Position numbers and translations under genes: made by a program. 27,500 nt of DNA from Pseudoalteromonas shioyasakiensis (GTDB lineage Bacteria > Pseudomonadota > Gammaproteobacteria > Enterobacterales > Alteromonadaceae): NCBI GenBank assembly GCA_013391845.1, contig CP058414.1, positions 795,001 to 822,500 of the forward strand. The letters are read 5' to 3'. Positions 19,266 to 26,642 of the stretch are shown piece after piece. Numbering within the stretch: position 1 is the stretch's first letter; every line of letters starts with the position of its first letter. The notes under the pieces are model-generated. The model worked only from the letters and a program-made list of their open reading frames with translations. It was not told the origin of the DNA and made no database searches.

Positions 19266-19624
19266 TACTTGTTTAGCCTTTCCTCAAGCGCATTCGAGAC
19301 AATACTACATACTCGGTTTAAGCGGTCACCATAAAAATACAAGTTAATGTCTTTTTCACGGCAGTAGTGTAAGTGAAAAATTTGCAGCTTATCGTCTGTT
19401 GTAAATGTGTCCTCAATATATTCAAGCTCTGAATTAGATAAATTGAGTTGTGACTTAATATTATTTTTTGCCATATTCGCCGCGGGACTACGATTAATTT
19501 TACTAGCATCAGATAGTAATGATACGCCATCTCCTAGTAACCTTTCCCTAGGCTCTTTGATCAAAGGGTGATCAATCGTGAAAAGTGCTAAAATAATAAG
19601 CACTAAAATAAGAAATTTTTTCAT
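19265..19624 (-). CDS. Small hypothetical membrane-anchored or exported protein
   Basis: This 119-residue protein has a hydrophobic N-terminus (KKFLILVLIILALFTI, about 2-17) that could be a signal peptide or membrane anchor. A mixed polar domain with two cysteines follows (HYCREKD and RVCSIV), which could form a disulfide if the domain is periplasmic. No family was recognised. The stop overlaps the start of the downstream four-cysteine protein, giving a two-gene operon. It is divergent from ccoG over a 277-base gap. The ribosome-binding site is weak. Confidence 0.72.
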   Translation of the reverse strand: MKKFLILVLIILALFTIDHPLIKEPRERLLGDGVSLLSDASKINRSPAANMAKNNIKSQLNLSNSELEYIEDTFTTDDKLQIFHLHYCREKDINLYFYGDRLNRVCSIVSNALEERLNK

Positions 19625-19741
19625 AGCACAATAATCTTTGATCTAAATAAATACGGTATAGGTGCAAGTTTAATAAAATGGTCGTTTTAAAAGCAAGCAG
19701 ATACGATTAAATAATTAAAATGTCGTATTTTCGATCAATCC

Positions 19742-19769
19742 CTGAAATTTTTTATAGATTGAGTATAAT
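19742..19769 (+). promoter_or_regulatory. Candidate sigma-70 promoter of ccoG
   Basis: The -35 is CTGAAA (19742-19747, 4 of 6), the spacer is 16 bp, and the -10 is TATAAT (19764-19769). It lies 132 bases before the ccoG ATG in the 277-base divergent gap. I looked for an FNR-type TTGAT-N4-ATCAA box in the gap and found only an isolated ATCAA half-site. Nothing else was recognised in this gap. Confidence 0.55.
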
Positions 19770-19901
19770 GCTTTATAGATTTGAAGTTTCAGAAATCTTT
19801 GAACGTAATGAGATGTATTCTGATTTGCCTAAGAGCTCAGAGAACCATCTACTACAAACATATGTTTGAATGTTATTTCCTAGTGGCGTTGAGGAATTTT
19901 A

Positions 19902-21332
19902 ATGGATAAACAGATTAAGGTTAAAAATATCCCAACGGAAGTGAAAATCCAGAAACCGGAAAATGCTTCCCTCGATGATAGATTTAATCCACGCAACCGT
20001 ATTTATGTTAGAGCTGTAACTGGCTTACATCAATTGCTCAGACAGCGAATTGGTTTTGTCGGTATGCTTGCGTTTATGTTACTACCTTGGATTAATTTCC
20101 ACGGCCAACAAGCTGTATTGTTCGATTTGGTAGGGCAAAAGTTTAACATTTTTGGCTTAACGCTTTGGCCACAAGACCTGACAATCCTTGCCTTTATTTT
20201 AATGTTGGCGGCTTTTGCTCTTTTCTTGGTAACTACTTTCTATGGTCGGGTTTGGTGCGGTTATACCTGTCCACAAACCGTTTGGACCTTTATTTTCATT
20301 TGGTTTGAAGAAAAGTTTGAAGGTAGCGCTAATCAGCGTAAGAAACTTGATCAACGCCCGATGGATTTTGATAAGTTTTGGCGAAAAAGTGCTAAACACG
20401 GAAGTTGGTGGTTATTCTCACTTTATACCGCATTTACCTTTGTTGGTTATTTTACGCCTATCCGCCAACTATTACCTGATCTGTTTACTCTTGATGCAAC
20501 AGCATATTCATATATTTGCTTAGCCGTATTTGCAGTGTGTACCTATGGTAACGCGGGTTGGATGCGCGAAATTATGTGTTTACACATTTGCCCATACTCT
20601 CGCTTTCAATCAGCTATGTTCGATAAAGATACCTTCACAGTAAGCTATGATGAAGCGCGTGGTGAGAGCCGTGGTCCACGTTCACGCAAACAAGATCCAA
20701 AAGAACTTGGTTTAGGTGACTGTATTGACTGTAACTTGTGTGTTCAGGTTTGCCCGACGGGGATCGATATTCGTAATGGTTTACAATACGAATGTATAAA
20801 TTGTGGTGCGTGTATCGATGCATGTGATGGGGTGATGGATAAAATGAATTACCCTCGCGGACTTATTTCCTATACCACAGAGCGTAATTTAGAAACACCA
20901 GATAACAAAACCCATGCACTTCGTCCTAAGTTAATTGGCTATCTCGTCATCTTAGTGCTGCTAACTGGGGCGCTGGTGGCGAACATTGCAATGCGTAAAC
21001 CTATGGACTTAGATATTATTCGTGACCGTAATCAGTTATACCGTGTTGACTTTAATGGTTTAGTTGAAAATACCTATACATTAAAGGTTATCAATAAAGC
21101 GCAACATGAGCAGACATTTAATATTCGTGTCGAAGGGCTTGATAACTTTGAGTACATAGGCAAACAAACATTCACTGTGCCTTCTGGTGAATCATACAAT
21201 GTACCACTGTCATTGGTTGTTGACCCTTATGATTTGAAAAAGCCAATGACAAAGTTTGAGTTTATACTTTCTGTCGATGGTGAGCCTGATGTGCAGATTT
21301 CACAGCCGAGTAACTTCTTTAAGGCACGATAA
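19902..21332 (+). CDS. ccoG: Cytochrome c oxidase accessory protein CcoG (FixG/RdxA)
   Basis: CcoG is a polytopic inner-membrane iron-sulfur protein needed for cbb3-type oxidase assembly, implicated in reducing copper for the CcoN subunit. The 476-residue protein has membrane segments near 52-70, 88-112, 167-190, 200-218 and 343-361. Conserved cysteine pairs are CGYTC (119, 123) and CLHIC (226, 230). A double ferredoxin domain follows, with Cys 274, 277, 280, 284 and Cys 298, 301, 304, 308, enough for two [4Fe-4S] clusters. The C-terminal 110 residues form the FixG Ig-like periplasmic domain. The ATG follows GAGGAA at good spacing. The ccoNOQP genes are not in this window. A terminator follows directly, so the gene is monocistronic. 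Confidence 0.96.
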   Translation: MDKQIKVKNIPTEVKIQKPENASLDDRFNPRNRIYVRAVTGLHQLLRQRIGFVGMLAFMLLPWINFHGQQAVLFDLVGQKFNIFGLTLWPQDLTILAFILMLAAFALFLVTTFYGRVWCGYTCPQTVWTFIFIWFEEKFEGSANQRKKLDQRPMDFDKFWRKSAKHGSWWLFSLYTAFTFVGYFTPIRQLLPDLFTLDATAYSYICLAVFAVCTYGNAGWMREIMCLHICPYSRFQSAMFDKDTFTVSYDEARGESRGPRSRKQDPKELGLGDCIDCNLCVQVCPTGIDIRNGLQYECINCGACIDACDGVMDKMNYPRGLISYTTERNLETPDNKTHALRPKLIGYLVILVLLTGALVANIAMRKPMDLDIIRDRNQLYRVDFNGLVENTYTLKVINKAQHEQTFNIRVEGLDNFEYIGKQTFTVPSGESYNVPLSLVVDPYDLKKPMTKFEFILSVDGEPDVQISQPSNFFKAR

Positions 21333-21355
21333 TTAAGTACACTGAGTAAATGAAT

Positions 21356-21382
21356 AAAAAGCGGGATTTTCCCGCTTTTTTT
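21356..21382 (+). terminator. Intrinsic terminator of ccoG
   Basis: AAAAAGCGGGA (21356-21366) pairs with TCCCGCTTTTT (21370-21380) over 11 bp with a 3-nt loop, followed by T residues to 21382. It lies only 15 bases upstream of the srkA start, so srkA must be transcribed by read-through or from a promoter close to the hairpin. Confidence 0.9.
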
Positions 21383-21397
21383 ATATGATGAGACATT

Positions 21398-22372
21398 ATG
21401 AGTAAATTTAGTTTTGTTGACCTTACACCCGATTCAATTTTAGATGCAGTTGAAAGTATCGGTGTCTATGCTGAATCAGGACTGCTGGCATTAAATAGCT
21501 ACGAGAACCGTGTTTATCAATTTAAAGCAGAAGATGGCCAACGATATGTTGTTAAGTTTTACCGACCAGAACGCTGGAGTAAGGCGCAAATCTTAGAAGA
21601 GCATGCGTTTGCATTTGAACTTGCTGAGCCCGAAGTGCCGGTTGTTGCGCCTGTTATTATCGAAGGGCAAAGCTTGTTTGAGCATAATGGCTATTTGTTT
21701 ACGTTATTCCCTAGTGTGGGTGGCCGCATTTTTGAAGTTGATAATTTAGATCAACTCGATGTGCTTGGCCGTTTAATTGGTCGAATGCACCAGGTAGCAA
21801 AAGCAAAGCCATTTGAACATAGGCCTGTGATCAGTTGCGAAGAATATCTTCAGACAGCTAAAGTTCAGTTACAGGCAAGTAACTTGGTGCCAATGACATT
21901 AGAGAACGCCTTCTATACAATTTTAGATTTGGTAATCAAAGAAACCACACAACAGTATAAAAATGTTGAAACTATCCGCCTGCACGGTGACTGCCATGCT
22001 GGTAATATATTGTGGTCTGGTGATGCATTGATGTTCGTTGATTTGGATGACAGCCGACAAGGACCTGCCATTCAGGACCTTTGGATGATGCTCAGTGGCG
22101 ATCGTAACAACCAACTGTTACAGTTAGACACTTTAGTGGCTGCCTATGAAGAATTTTGTGACTTCGATCACAGCCAATTAAAACTGATAGAACCACTCAG
22201 AGCGATGAGAATGGTGCATTACATGGGGTGGTTGGCAAAAAGATGGGATGATCCAGCATTCCCACGGAACTTTTCATGGTTTGCTGAAGACAAATACTGG
22301 GAGCAGCAAATACTAGCGTTAAAAGAACAGCTTGCAGCGCTACAGGAAGCACCATTAAAATTATTACCATAA
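21398..22372 (+). CDS. srkA: Stress response kinase A (YihE/SrkA)
   Basis: SrkA is a cytoplasmic Ser/Thr protein kinase of the aminoglycoside-phosphotransferase fold that protects cells under envelope and oxidative stress (known from E. coli YihE). The 324-residue protein is close to E. coli SrkA throughout: NSYENRVYQF, VVKFYRPERW, FPSVGGR and IGRMHQVA. It has the catalytic loop RLHGDCHAGNILW and the metal-binding FVDLDDSRQGPAIQDLW. It is followed 31 bases later by dsbA, the same linkage as in E. coli, where both belong to the Cpx-regulated operon. No clear CpxR box was identified here. Confidence 0.97.
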   Translation: MSKFSFVDLTPDSILDAVESIGVYAESGLLALNSYENRVYQFKAEDGQRYVVKFYRPERWSKAQILEEHAFAFELAEPEVPVVAPVIIEGQSLFEHNGYLFTLFPSVGGRIFEVDNLDQLDVLGRLIGRMHQVAKAKPFEHRPVISCEEYLQTAKVQLQASNLVPMTLENAFYTILDLVIKETTQQYKNVETIRLHGDCHAGNILWSGDALMFVDLDDSRQGPAIQDLWMMLSGDRNNQLLQLDTLVAAYEEFCDFDHSQLKLIEPLRAMRMVHYMGWLAKRWDDPAFPRNFSWFAEDKYWEQQILALKEQLAALQEAPLKLLP

Positions 22373-22403
22373 ATTTTTAAAAGCTAATAAAGACGAGAAA
22401 ATA

Positions 22404-23027
22404 ATGTTTAAAAAATTAAAGTTAAGTCTACTCATTTTATGTTTACCTTTTGCAGCCCTTGCTGCTGATTTTGAAGCAGGTAATCAATATGAAGTTTTAA
22501 AAGTTGAGAAAAGTGCAACACCGCAAGTAACCGAGTTCTTTTCGTTTTATTGCCCACACTGTTTTCAGTTTGAGCCTGTAGCAAAAGCATTAACTGCAAG
22601 TCTTCCTGAAGGTACCGAGTTTGTAAAAAGCCATGTTAACTTTTTAGGTGGTGTATCTAAGCAAACACAAAGTAATTTAAGCTATGCCTACTTAATTGCT
22701 AAGCAACATGGCAAAGCAGAGCAAGTTGCTGACCAAATTTTTAATAGCATCCACAGACAACGCGCTTTACTTAAAGACATGAAAGACGTTAAAGCATTAC
22801 TTGCGACCAATGGTATTAGCAACGATGTGTTTGATGCTGAAATTGCAAGCATGCCAGTGATTAGTGCTGAAAAAGCGATGCAAGATAAACAGCAAAAATA
22901 TTCTGACATGGGTGCGTTAACAGGTGTGCCTACTTTTATCGTAAATGATAAATATAAAATCAATTTAAATACCATCAAAAGCCAGCAGATGCTTGATGAG
23001 TTAGTCGAATTCTTATTAAAACAATAA
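22404..23027 (+). CDS. dsbA: Thiol:disulfide interchange protein DsbA (first copy)
   Basis: DsbA is a periplasmic oxidase that introduces disulfides into exported proteins. The 207-residue precursor has a signal peptide (about 1-20, ending AALA). The thioredoxin-fold active site is FYCPHC (Cys50 and Cys53), with cis-proline in GVPTFIV (Pro176) and an inserted helical domain between. CPHC is the classical DsbA dipeptide. It lies in an srkA-dsbA-dsbA row, and the second copy starts 18 bases downstream. The active site is followed by FQFEP, and the C-terminal region (YKINLNTIKSQQMLD) differs clearly from the second copy. Confidence 0.95.
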   Translation: MFKKLKLSLLILCLPFAALAADFEAGNQYEVLKVEKSATPQVTEFFSFYCPHCFQFEPVAKALTASLPEGTEFVKSHVNFLGGVSKQTQSNLSYAYLIAKQHGKAEQVADQIFNSIHRQRALLKDMKDVKALLATNGISNDVFDAEIASMPVISAEKAMQDKQQKYSDMGALTGVPTFIVNDKYKINLNTIKSQQMLDELVEFLLKQ

Positions 23028-23045
23028 TTTTGGAGTAAAGAAGTA

Positions 23046-23684
23046 ATGATCAAGTTAGTAAAAGCTGTATTAATGGCTGCCACGCTAGGTTTAGCGGCAA
23101 ATGCCTCAGCTGCTCAATATGAAGAGGGCAAGCATTATGAAACGATTGATGCACGCGCTTCTAAAAAACCAGAAGTAAAAGAGTTCTTCTCATTCTACTG
23201 CCCACACTGTAATAACTTCGAGCCAGTAGTGAAAGAGCTTAAAACACTTCTTAAAGAGGGCGTAAAGTTCAAAAAGAGTCATGTTGATTTTTCAGGTCCT
23301 CGTGACCCAAAAATTCAAACTATCTTAGCGCAAGGATATGCGACGGCTAATGTGTTACCACAGAAAGACGCGTTAGTAGCCGCTGTGTTTAATCATATTC
23401 ACGGTAAACGTGCTCGTATTAACGAACTAGCAGACATGAAAGACATCTTCGTTTCACAAGGTGTATCGGCTGAAGATTTTGATAAGTACTACAACAGCTT
23501 CTCTGTACGTACTATGGCTTCTAAAATGAAACGCGACCAAGAATACTACCAACAAAAAGGTGCTTTAAAAGGTGTTCCAACTTTTATTGTTAATGGTAAA
23601 TATCGCGTGATTATAGGTGCGGATTCAGGTATTAGCGATGCAAAGAGCATGGCAGACTTAATTAATTACCTAGCTGATAAATAA
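23046..23684 (+). CDS. dsbA: Thiol:disulfide interchange protein DsbA (second copy)
   Basis: This is a tandem paralogue of the preceding gene. The 212-residue precursor has a signal peptide (about 1-22, ending ASA), CPHC (Cys52 and Cys55) followed by NNFEP, and cis-proline in KGVPTFIV (Pro178). It has the YEEGKHYETI start typical of mature DsbA. The two copies keep the same active-site dipeptide but differ in much of the helical domain. This copy looks closer to the canonical E. coli type, while the first is more diverged (impression, not measured). A terminator follows 19 bases downstream. Confidence 0.96.
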   Translation: MIKLVKAVLMAATLGLAANASAAQYEEGKHYETIDARASKKPEVKEFFSFYCPHCNNFEPVVKELKTLLKEGVKFKKSHVDFSGPRDPKIQTILAQGYATANVLPQKDALVAAVFNHIHGKRARINELADMKDIFVSQGVSAEDFDKYYNSFSVRTMASKMKRDQEYYQQKGALKGVPTFIVNGKYRVIIGADSGISDAKSMADLINYLADK

Positions 23685-23703
23685 GTTTAGTTTAATTAAA
23701 ATT

Positions 23704-23728
23704 AAAGCTCCGCACGCGGAGCTTTTTT
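23704..23728 (+). terminator. Intrinsic terminator of srkA-dsbA-dsbA
   Basis: AAAGCTCCG (23704-23712) pairs with CGGAGCTTT (23717-23725), with a 4-nt loop and a T run to 23728. It is only 13 bases before the ATG of the next gene. Confidence 0.9.
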
Positions 23729-23741
23729 ATTGGTAAAGCAA

Positions 23742-24194
23742 ATGCAAAAAATACTAGTTTCAAGCTGTTTGTTAGGAAACCCTGTTCGTTATGACGGGCA
23801 ATCGCAAAACTTACTTCATCCTGGCTTAGAAACTCTAAAACAGCAGGGAAGGCTTATTGCATTCTGCCCTGAAGTAGCTGGTGGCTTACCTACACCAAGG
23901 CCGCCAGCAGAAATTAAATTGGGAAGAGTACTCACCAAAGATGCGCAAGATGTCACAGTGCAATTTGCTTATGGTGCAGAACAAGCTTTTAAACTTTGCC
24001 AAAAGCAAGGTATTCGTTATGCCTTGTTAAAAGAATCAAGCCCGTCATGTGGTCGCAATACGGTTTACGATGGTAGTCATTCTGGAAGGAAAATTTCAGG
24101 GATGGGGTTAACTGCAAAGCTGTTAACTGACAACAATATAGAAGTGTTTAGTGAGCAGCAGTTGCCAGCACTATTTAAAGCGCTGGCAGACTAA
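23742..24194 (+). CDS. DUF523 family protein
   Basis: This 150-residue cytoplasmic protein has the DUF523 signatures: SSCLLGNPVRYDG near the start, FCPEVAGGLPTPRPPAEI (about 42-59), LLKESSPSCG (about 96-105) and GMGLTAKLL. The conserved cysteines suggest metal or cluster binding. Related DUF523 domains have been linked to thiouracil desulfuration, but the role of this protein is not established. I use ATG 23742; an in-frame TTG at 23730 lies at the edge of the upstream terminator and is unlikely. It needs a promoter within or upstream of the terminator, or read-through. It converges with trmA, whose stop is 3 bases away. Confidence 0.9.
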   Translation: MQKILVSSCLLGNPVRYDGQSQNLLHPGLETLKQQGRLIAFCPEVAGGLPTPRPPAEIKLGRVLTKDAQDVTVQFAYGAEQAFKLCQKQGIRYALLKESSPSCGRNTVYDGSHSGRKISGMGLTAKLLTDNNIEVFSEQQLPALFKALAD

Positions 24195-24196
24195 TT

Positions 24197-25294
24197 TTAT
24201 TTACGCTGTAAAAACACACCTGATTCAATGTGATGGGTGTAAGGGAATTGATCGAAAATAGCAAAACGCTTTACTGCATGGGTTTTGCATAAGTGGTCAA
24301 GGTCACGCTCTAGGGTATCTGGATTACACGAGATATAAATAATATTGTCGTAGTTCGCAACTAGGTCGCAAGTCAGTGTGTCCATGCCAGCACGTGGTGG
24401 GTCCACCAAGATTGTTTGGCAGTTATAGCTTTTCAGATCAATGCCATCCAAACGAGAGAAAGTGCGCTCGCCTTTCATTGCTTGAGTGAACTCTTCACTC
24501 GACATACGAATGATATCTAAGTTTTCAACCTTGTTCTGCGCGATATTGTATTGTGCAGAGTAAACCGATGATTTTGAAATCTCAGTCGCTAATACGCGGT
24601 CGAATGAATCTGCAAGAGCAATGGAGAAATTACCATTCCCGCAATATAACTCCAGTAAGTCATTGCTAAGTGGTTGGCAAAGCGCTTGTGCCCACTCTAG
24701 CATCTTGATGTTCACTTTCGCATTTGGTTGAGTAAAGCTATTTTCGACTTGTTGATAGATAAGCTCTTTACCGTTTACGTTTAAACGCTCAATAACGAAA
24801 TCATTACCAATCACTTCTTTTTGCTTGCGAGCACGGCCAATAAAATCAATTTTAAACTGTGTGCTAAGTTTTGCTTTAAGCTCTTTAATAGCTTGTAGCC
24901 ACTGCTCATCTAATTGTTTGTGGTATAACAAACTAACTAGAATCTCGCCACTTAAGCTTGAAAGATAATCGATTTGAAACAGCTTGCGACGCAGAACTTC
25001 ATTGTCTTTTAAGTTTTCGATCATGGCTTGCATGACTTCACCCACTAAAGGCGCTGCAGGGTCAAACTCGTCAACACGGATCTTTTCTTTAGTTTGTTGA
25101 TCAAACATGATGTGAAAAAGGTCTTCGCCTTCATGCCAGACACGAAACTCTGCACGTTGGCGGTAATGAATAGGGTCAGAGCCAAACACTTCTAATTTTT
25201 CGACCCCAAAACGTCTAAACTGTGAGGTGATGCGCTGCTCTTTCTCACTCAATTGTGCATCATATTGAGCTGTATCAATTTTTATAACCGCCAT
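24197..25294 (-). CDS. trmA: tRNA (uracil-5-)-methyltransferase TrmA
   Basis: TrmA makes 5-methyluridine at position 54 of the T loop of nearly all tRNAs, using S-adenosylmethionine. The length of 365 residues matches E. coli TrmA (366). Visible motifs are [15 protein letters not shown], the SAM-binding [24 protein letters not shown] (about 298-305) and the nucleophile motif [11 protein letters not shown] (Cys at about 323). The C-terminal [16 protein letters not shown] carries the catalytic Glu. The ATG follows AAAAGGT. Convergent to the DUF523 gene with two bases between and no terminator hairpin, the genes could affect each other by overlapping transcripts. Confidence 0.97.
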   Translation of the reverse strand: MAVIKIDTAQYDAQLSEKEQRITSQFRRFGVEKLEVFGSDPIHYRQRAEFRVWHEGEDLFHIMFDQQTKEKIRVDEFDPAAPLVGEVMQAMIENLKDNEVLRRKLFQIDYLSSLSGEILVSLLYHKQLDEQWLQAIKELKAKLSTQFKIDFIGRARKQKEVIGNDFVIERLNVNGKELIYQQVENSFTQPNAKVNIKMLEWAQALCQPLSNDLLELYCGNGNFSIALADSFDRVLATEISKSSVYSAQYNIAQNKVENLDIIRMSSEEFTQAMKGERTFSRLDGIDLKSYNCQTILVDPPRAGMDTLTCDLVANYDNIIYISCNPDTLERDLDHLCKTHAVKRFAIFDQFPYTHHIESGVFLQRK

Positions 25295-25333
25295 GGCTGA
25301 TTACCTTTTATCTCTTAGCTTTATAACGGCGCT

Positions 25334-25361
25334 ATTGTAGGGAGCGCTGAGGATTTGTCTA
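25334..25361 (-). promoter_or_regulatory. Candidate sigma-70 promoter of trmA
   Basis: On the minus strand the -35 is TAGACA (complement of 25356-25361, 5 of 6), the spacer is 16 bp, and the -10 is TACAAT (complement of 25334-25339, 5 of 6). It ends 39 bases before the trmA ATG. Confidence 0.68.
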
Positions 25362-25403
25362 GTTTTGTTATTTATTTTAGTGTCGTTTTTTTATACAAAA
25401 AAC

Positions 25404-25430
25404 TTAAGTTCTGTGGTTTTTGGCCGATAA
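25404..25430 (+). promoter_or_regulatory. Sigma-28 (FliA) type promoter of the DUF5610 gene
   Basis: TTAAGTTC (25404-25411) matches the sigma-28 -35 consensus TAAAGTTT at 6 of 8 positions. Then come exactly 11 bases and a perfect -10 GCCGATAA (25423-25430). The transcript would start near 25437, giving a leader of about 22 nt with GGAG placed 7 nt before the ATG at 25459. Confidence 0.82.
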
Positions 25431-25458
25431 TGAGTTAACCATAACATGGAGTCGGATC

Positions 25459-26595
25459 ATGAAAATTGGCAACCTAGGCTATATGCCTAATACAAATGTG
25501 AATAAATACAATGGCAAACAGGCATTGCAGCAGCCTACTATTCAAAATCGTCAAGATAGTTACCAGCAACGAGGCCGAGAGCTGGCTGCTAAAGTTCTTG
25601 ATGATAAACTTGCTGAGGCACTAGGTTTACCTAAAGCCGAAGAGAAAAAAGATAAACCACTGTTCGACTTTGAAGAGATCGTTAAAAACGTTCTCGACTT
25701 TGTTGGCGGTGCGCTTCGCAAAGCAAAAGCAGATGGTGCTGATGATGAAAAGCTCAAAGGTATGCTTGGTGATGCACGAAAAGGTGTACAAATGGGCATC
25801 GACGATGCTTATGATGAGCTAAAAGGGTCAGGTATTCTTAATGATGACATCGAAGAGGGTATCGAAAAGTCTAAAGAAGGTATCTATAAAGGTATTGATG
25901 AATTAGAAGAAGACTTGTTCAATCCTAAACCAAATTCGGTTTCAGTAAGCCAGGCCCAATACGTTAGTTTAAGTAATAATGCAGAATACACTTTCACTAC
26001 TGCTGAAGGTGATGAAGTGAGTATTAGCTTTGCTGATGCATACGAAAGTAAGTCAGCAAGCGGCTATAGCAAAAATGGCGATAACGAAGCGTTTGTCAGT
26101 GAATCTTCTCAATCACGTGACTTATCATTCTCGATGACAGTCAATGGTGATTTAAATGAGCAAGAGCAGCAAGCTATCAATGAATTGATGGAAGACTTGC
26201 AGAGTGTTAGCGAAACATTCTTCTCTGGTTCATTAGAAGACGCCTTTGAACAAGCTAAAGAGTTGAACTTAGGTAACGAGCAACTCGTTGGCTTTACCAT
26301 GGATCTGAAACAAACAAAAACAGTTGCTGCTATAAAAGGGTATGAAGAATATAAACCATCCCCTGAAAAAGAAGTCGCTGATAAAATAGCGCCATTTAAT
26401 GACGATTTGAAACAAGCGTTCAATAAAGCGGGTGAGTTAGGTTTGCAAAATGAACTTGCTGGTATCTTACAATGGTTAAACCAAGATAAAGAAGAAGTAA
26501 GCAAGCTGGTGGATTATACCAAAGCAATGTTTGAACAAATGAATAAACTACGTTCGGCAACTGAAGAAGCTAACCCTTTCTTTATTTTTATATAG
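25459..26595 (+). CDS. DUF5610-domain protein, likely motility-regulon member
   Basis: I recognise the N-terminal half as probably DUF5610; its function is unknown. The 378-residue acidic protein has no cysteine, no signal peptide and no membrane segment. Residues about 30-155 are helical and charged (DSYQQRGRELAAKVLDDKL, KGMLGDARKGVQMGIDDAYDEL). A Ser/Thr-rich beta-like segment follows (about 160-225), then a helical C-terminal part. That part contains two similar motifs, DAFEQAKELNLGNEQL (261-276) and QAFNKAGELGLQNELA (319-334). ATG 25459 is chosen because GGAG stands 7 nt upstream. A longer TTG start would overlap the sigma-28 -10 element. Absence of cysteine and a FliA promoter are common in secreted flagellar proteins, so a flagellar or surface role is possible (inference). 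murI follows after 44 bases. Confidence 0.85.
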   Translation: MKIGNLGYMPNTNVNKYNGKQALQQPTIQNRQDSYQQRGRELAAKVLDDKLAEALGLPKAEEKKDKPLFDFEEIVKNVLDFVGGALRKAKADGADDEKLKGMLGDARKGVQMGIDDAYDELKGSGILNDDIEEGIEKSKEGIYKGIDELEEDLFNPKPNSVSVSQAQYVSLSNNAEYTFTTAEGDEVSISFADAYESKSASGYSKNGDNEAFVSESSQSRDLSFSMTVNGDLNEQEQQAINELMEDLQSVSETFFSGSLEDAFEQAKELNLGNEQLVGFTMDLKQTKTVAAIKGYEEYKPSPEKEVADKIAPFNDDLKQAFNKAGELGLQNELAGILQWLNQDKEEVSKLVDYTKAMFEQMNKLRSATEEANPFFIFI

Positions 26596-26603
26596 CTGCA
26601 TGG

Positions 26604-26642
26604 CAAACTGCTGGCCTTTGATAATCCGAGGTAAGCAGTTTG
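26604..26642 (+). promoter_or_regulatory. Hairpin over the murI start codon
   Basis: CAAACTGCT (26604-26612) is the exact complement of AGCAGTTTG (26634-26642), whose last three bases are the murI TTG start. The 21-nt loop holds the GAGGT ribosome-binding site. The pairing could reduce murI initiation. Confidence 0.45.

Noticed and set aside
25420..25458. Upstream TTG start extending the DUF5610 protein by 13 residues
   Set aside because: The extension overlaps the sigma-28 -10 element and would begin before the predicted transcript start; the ATG at 25459 has a well-placed GGAG.
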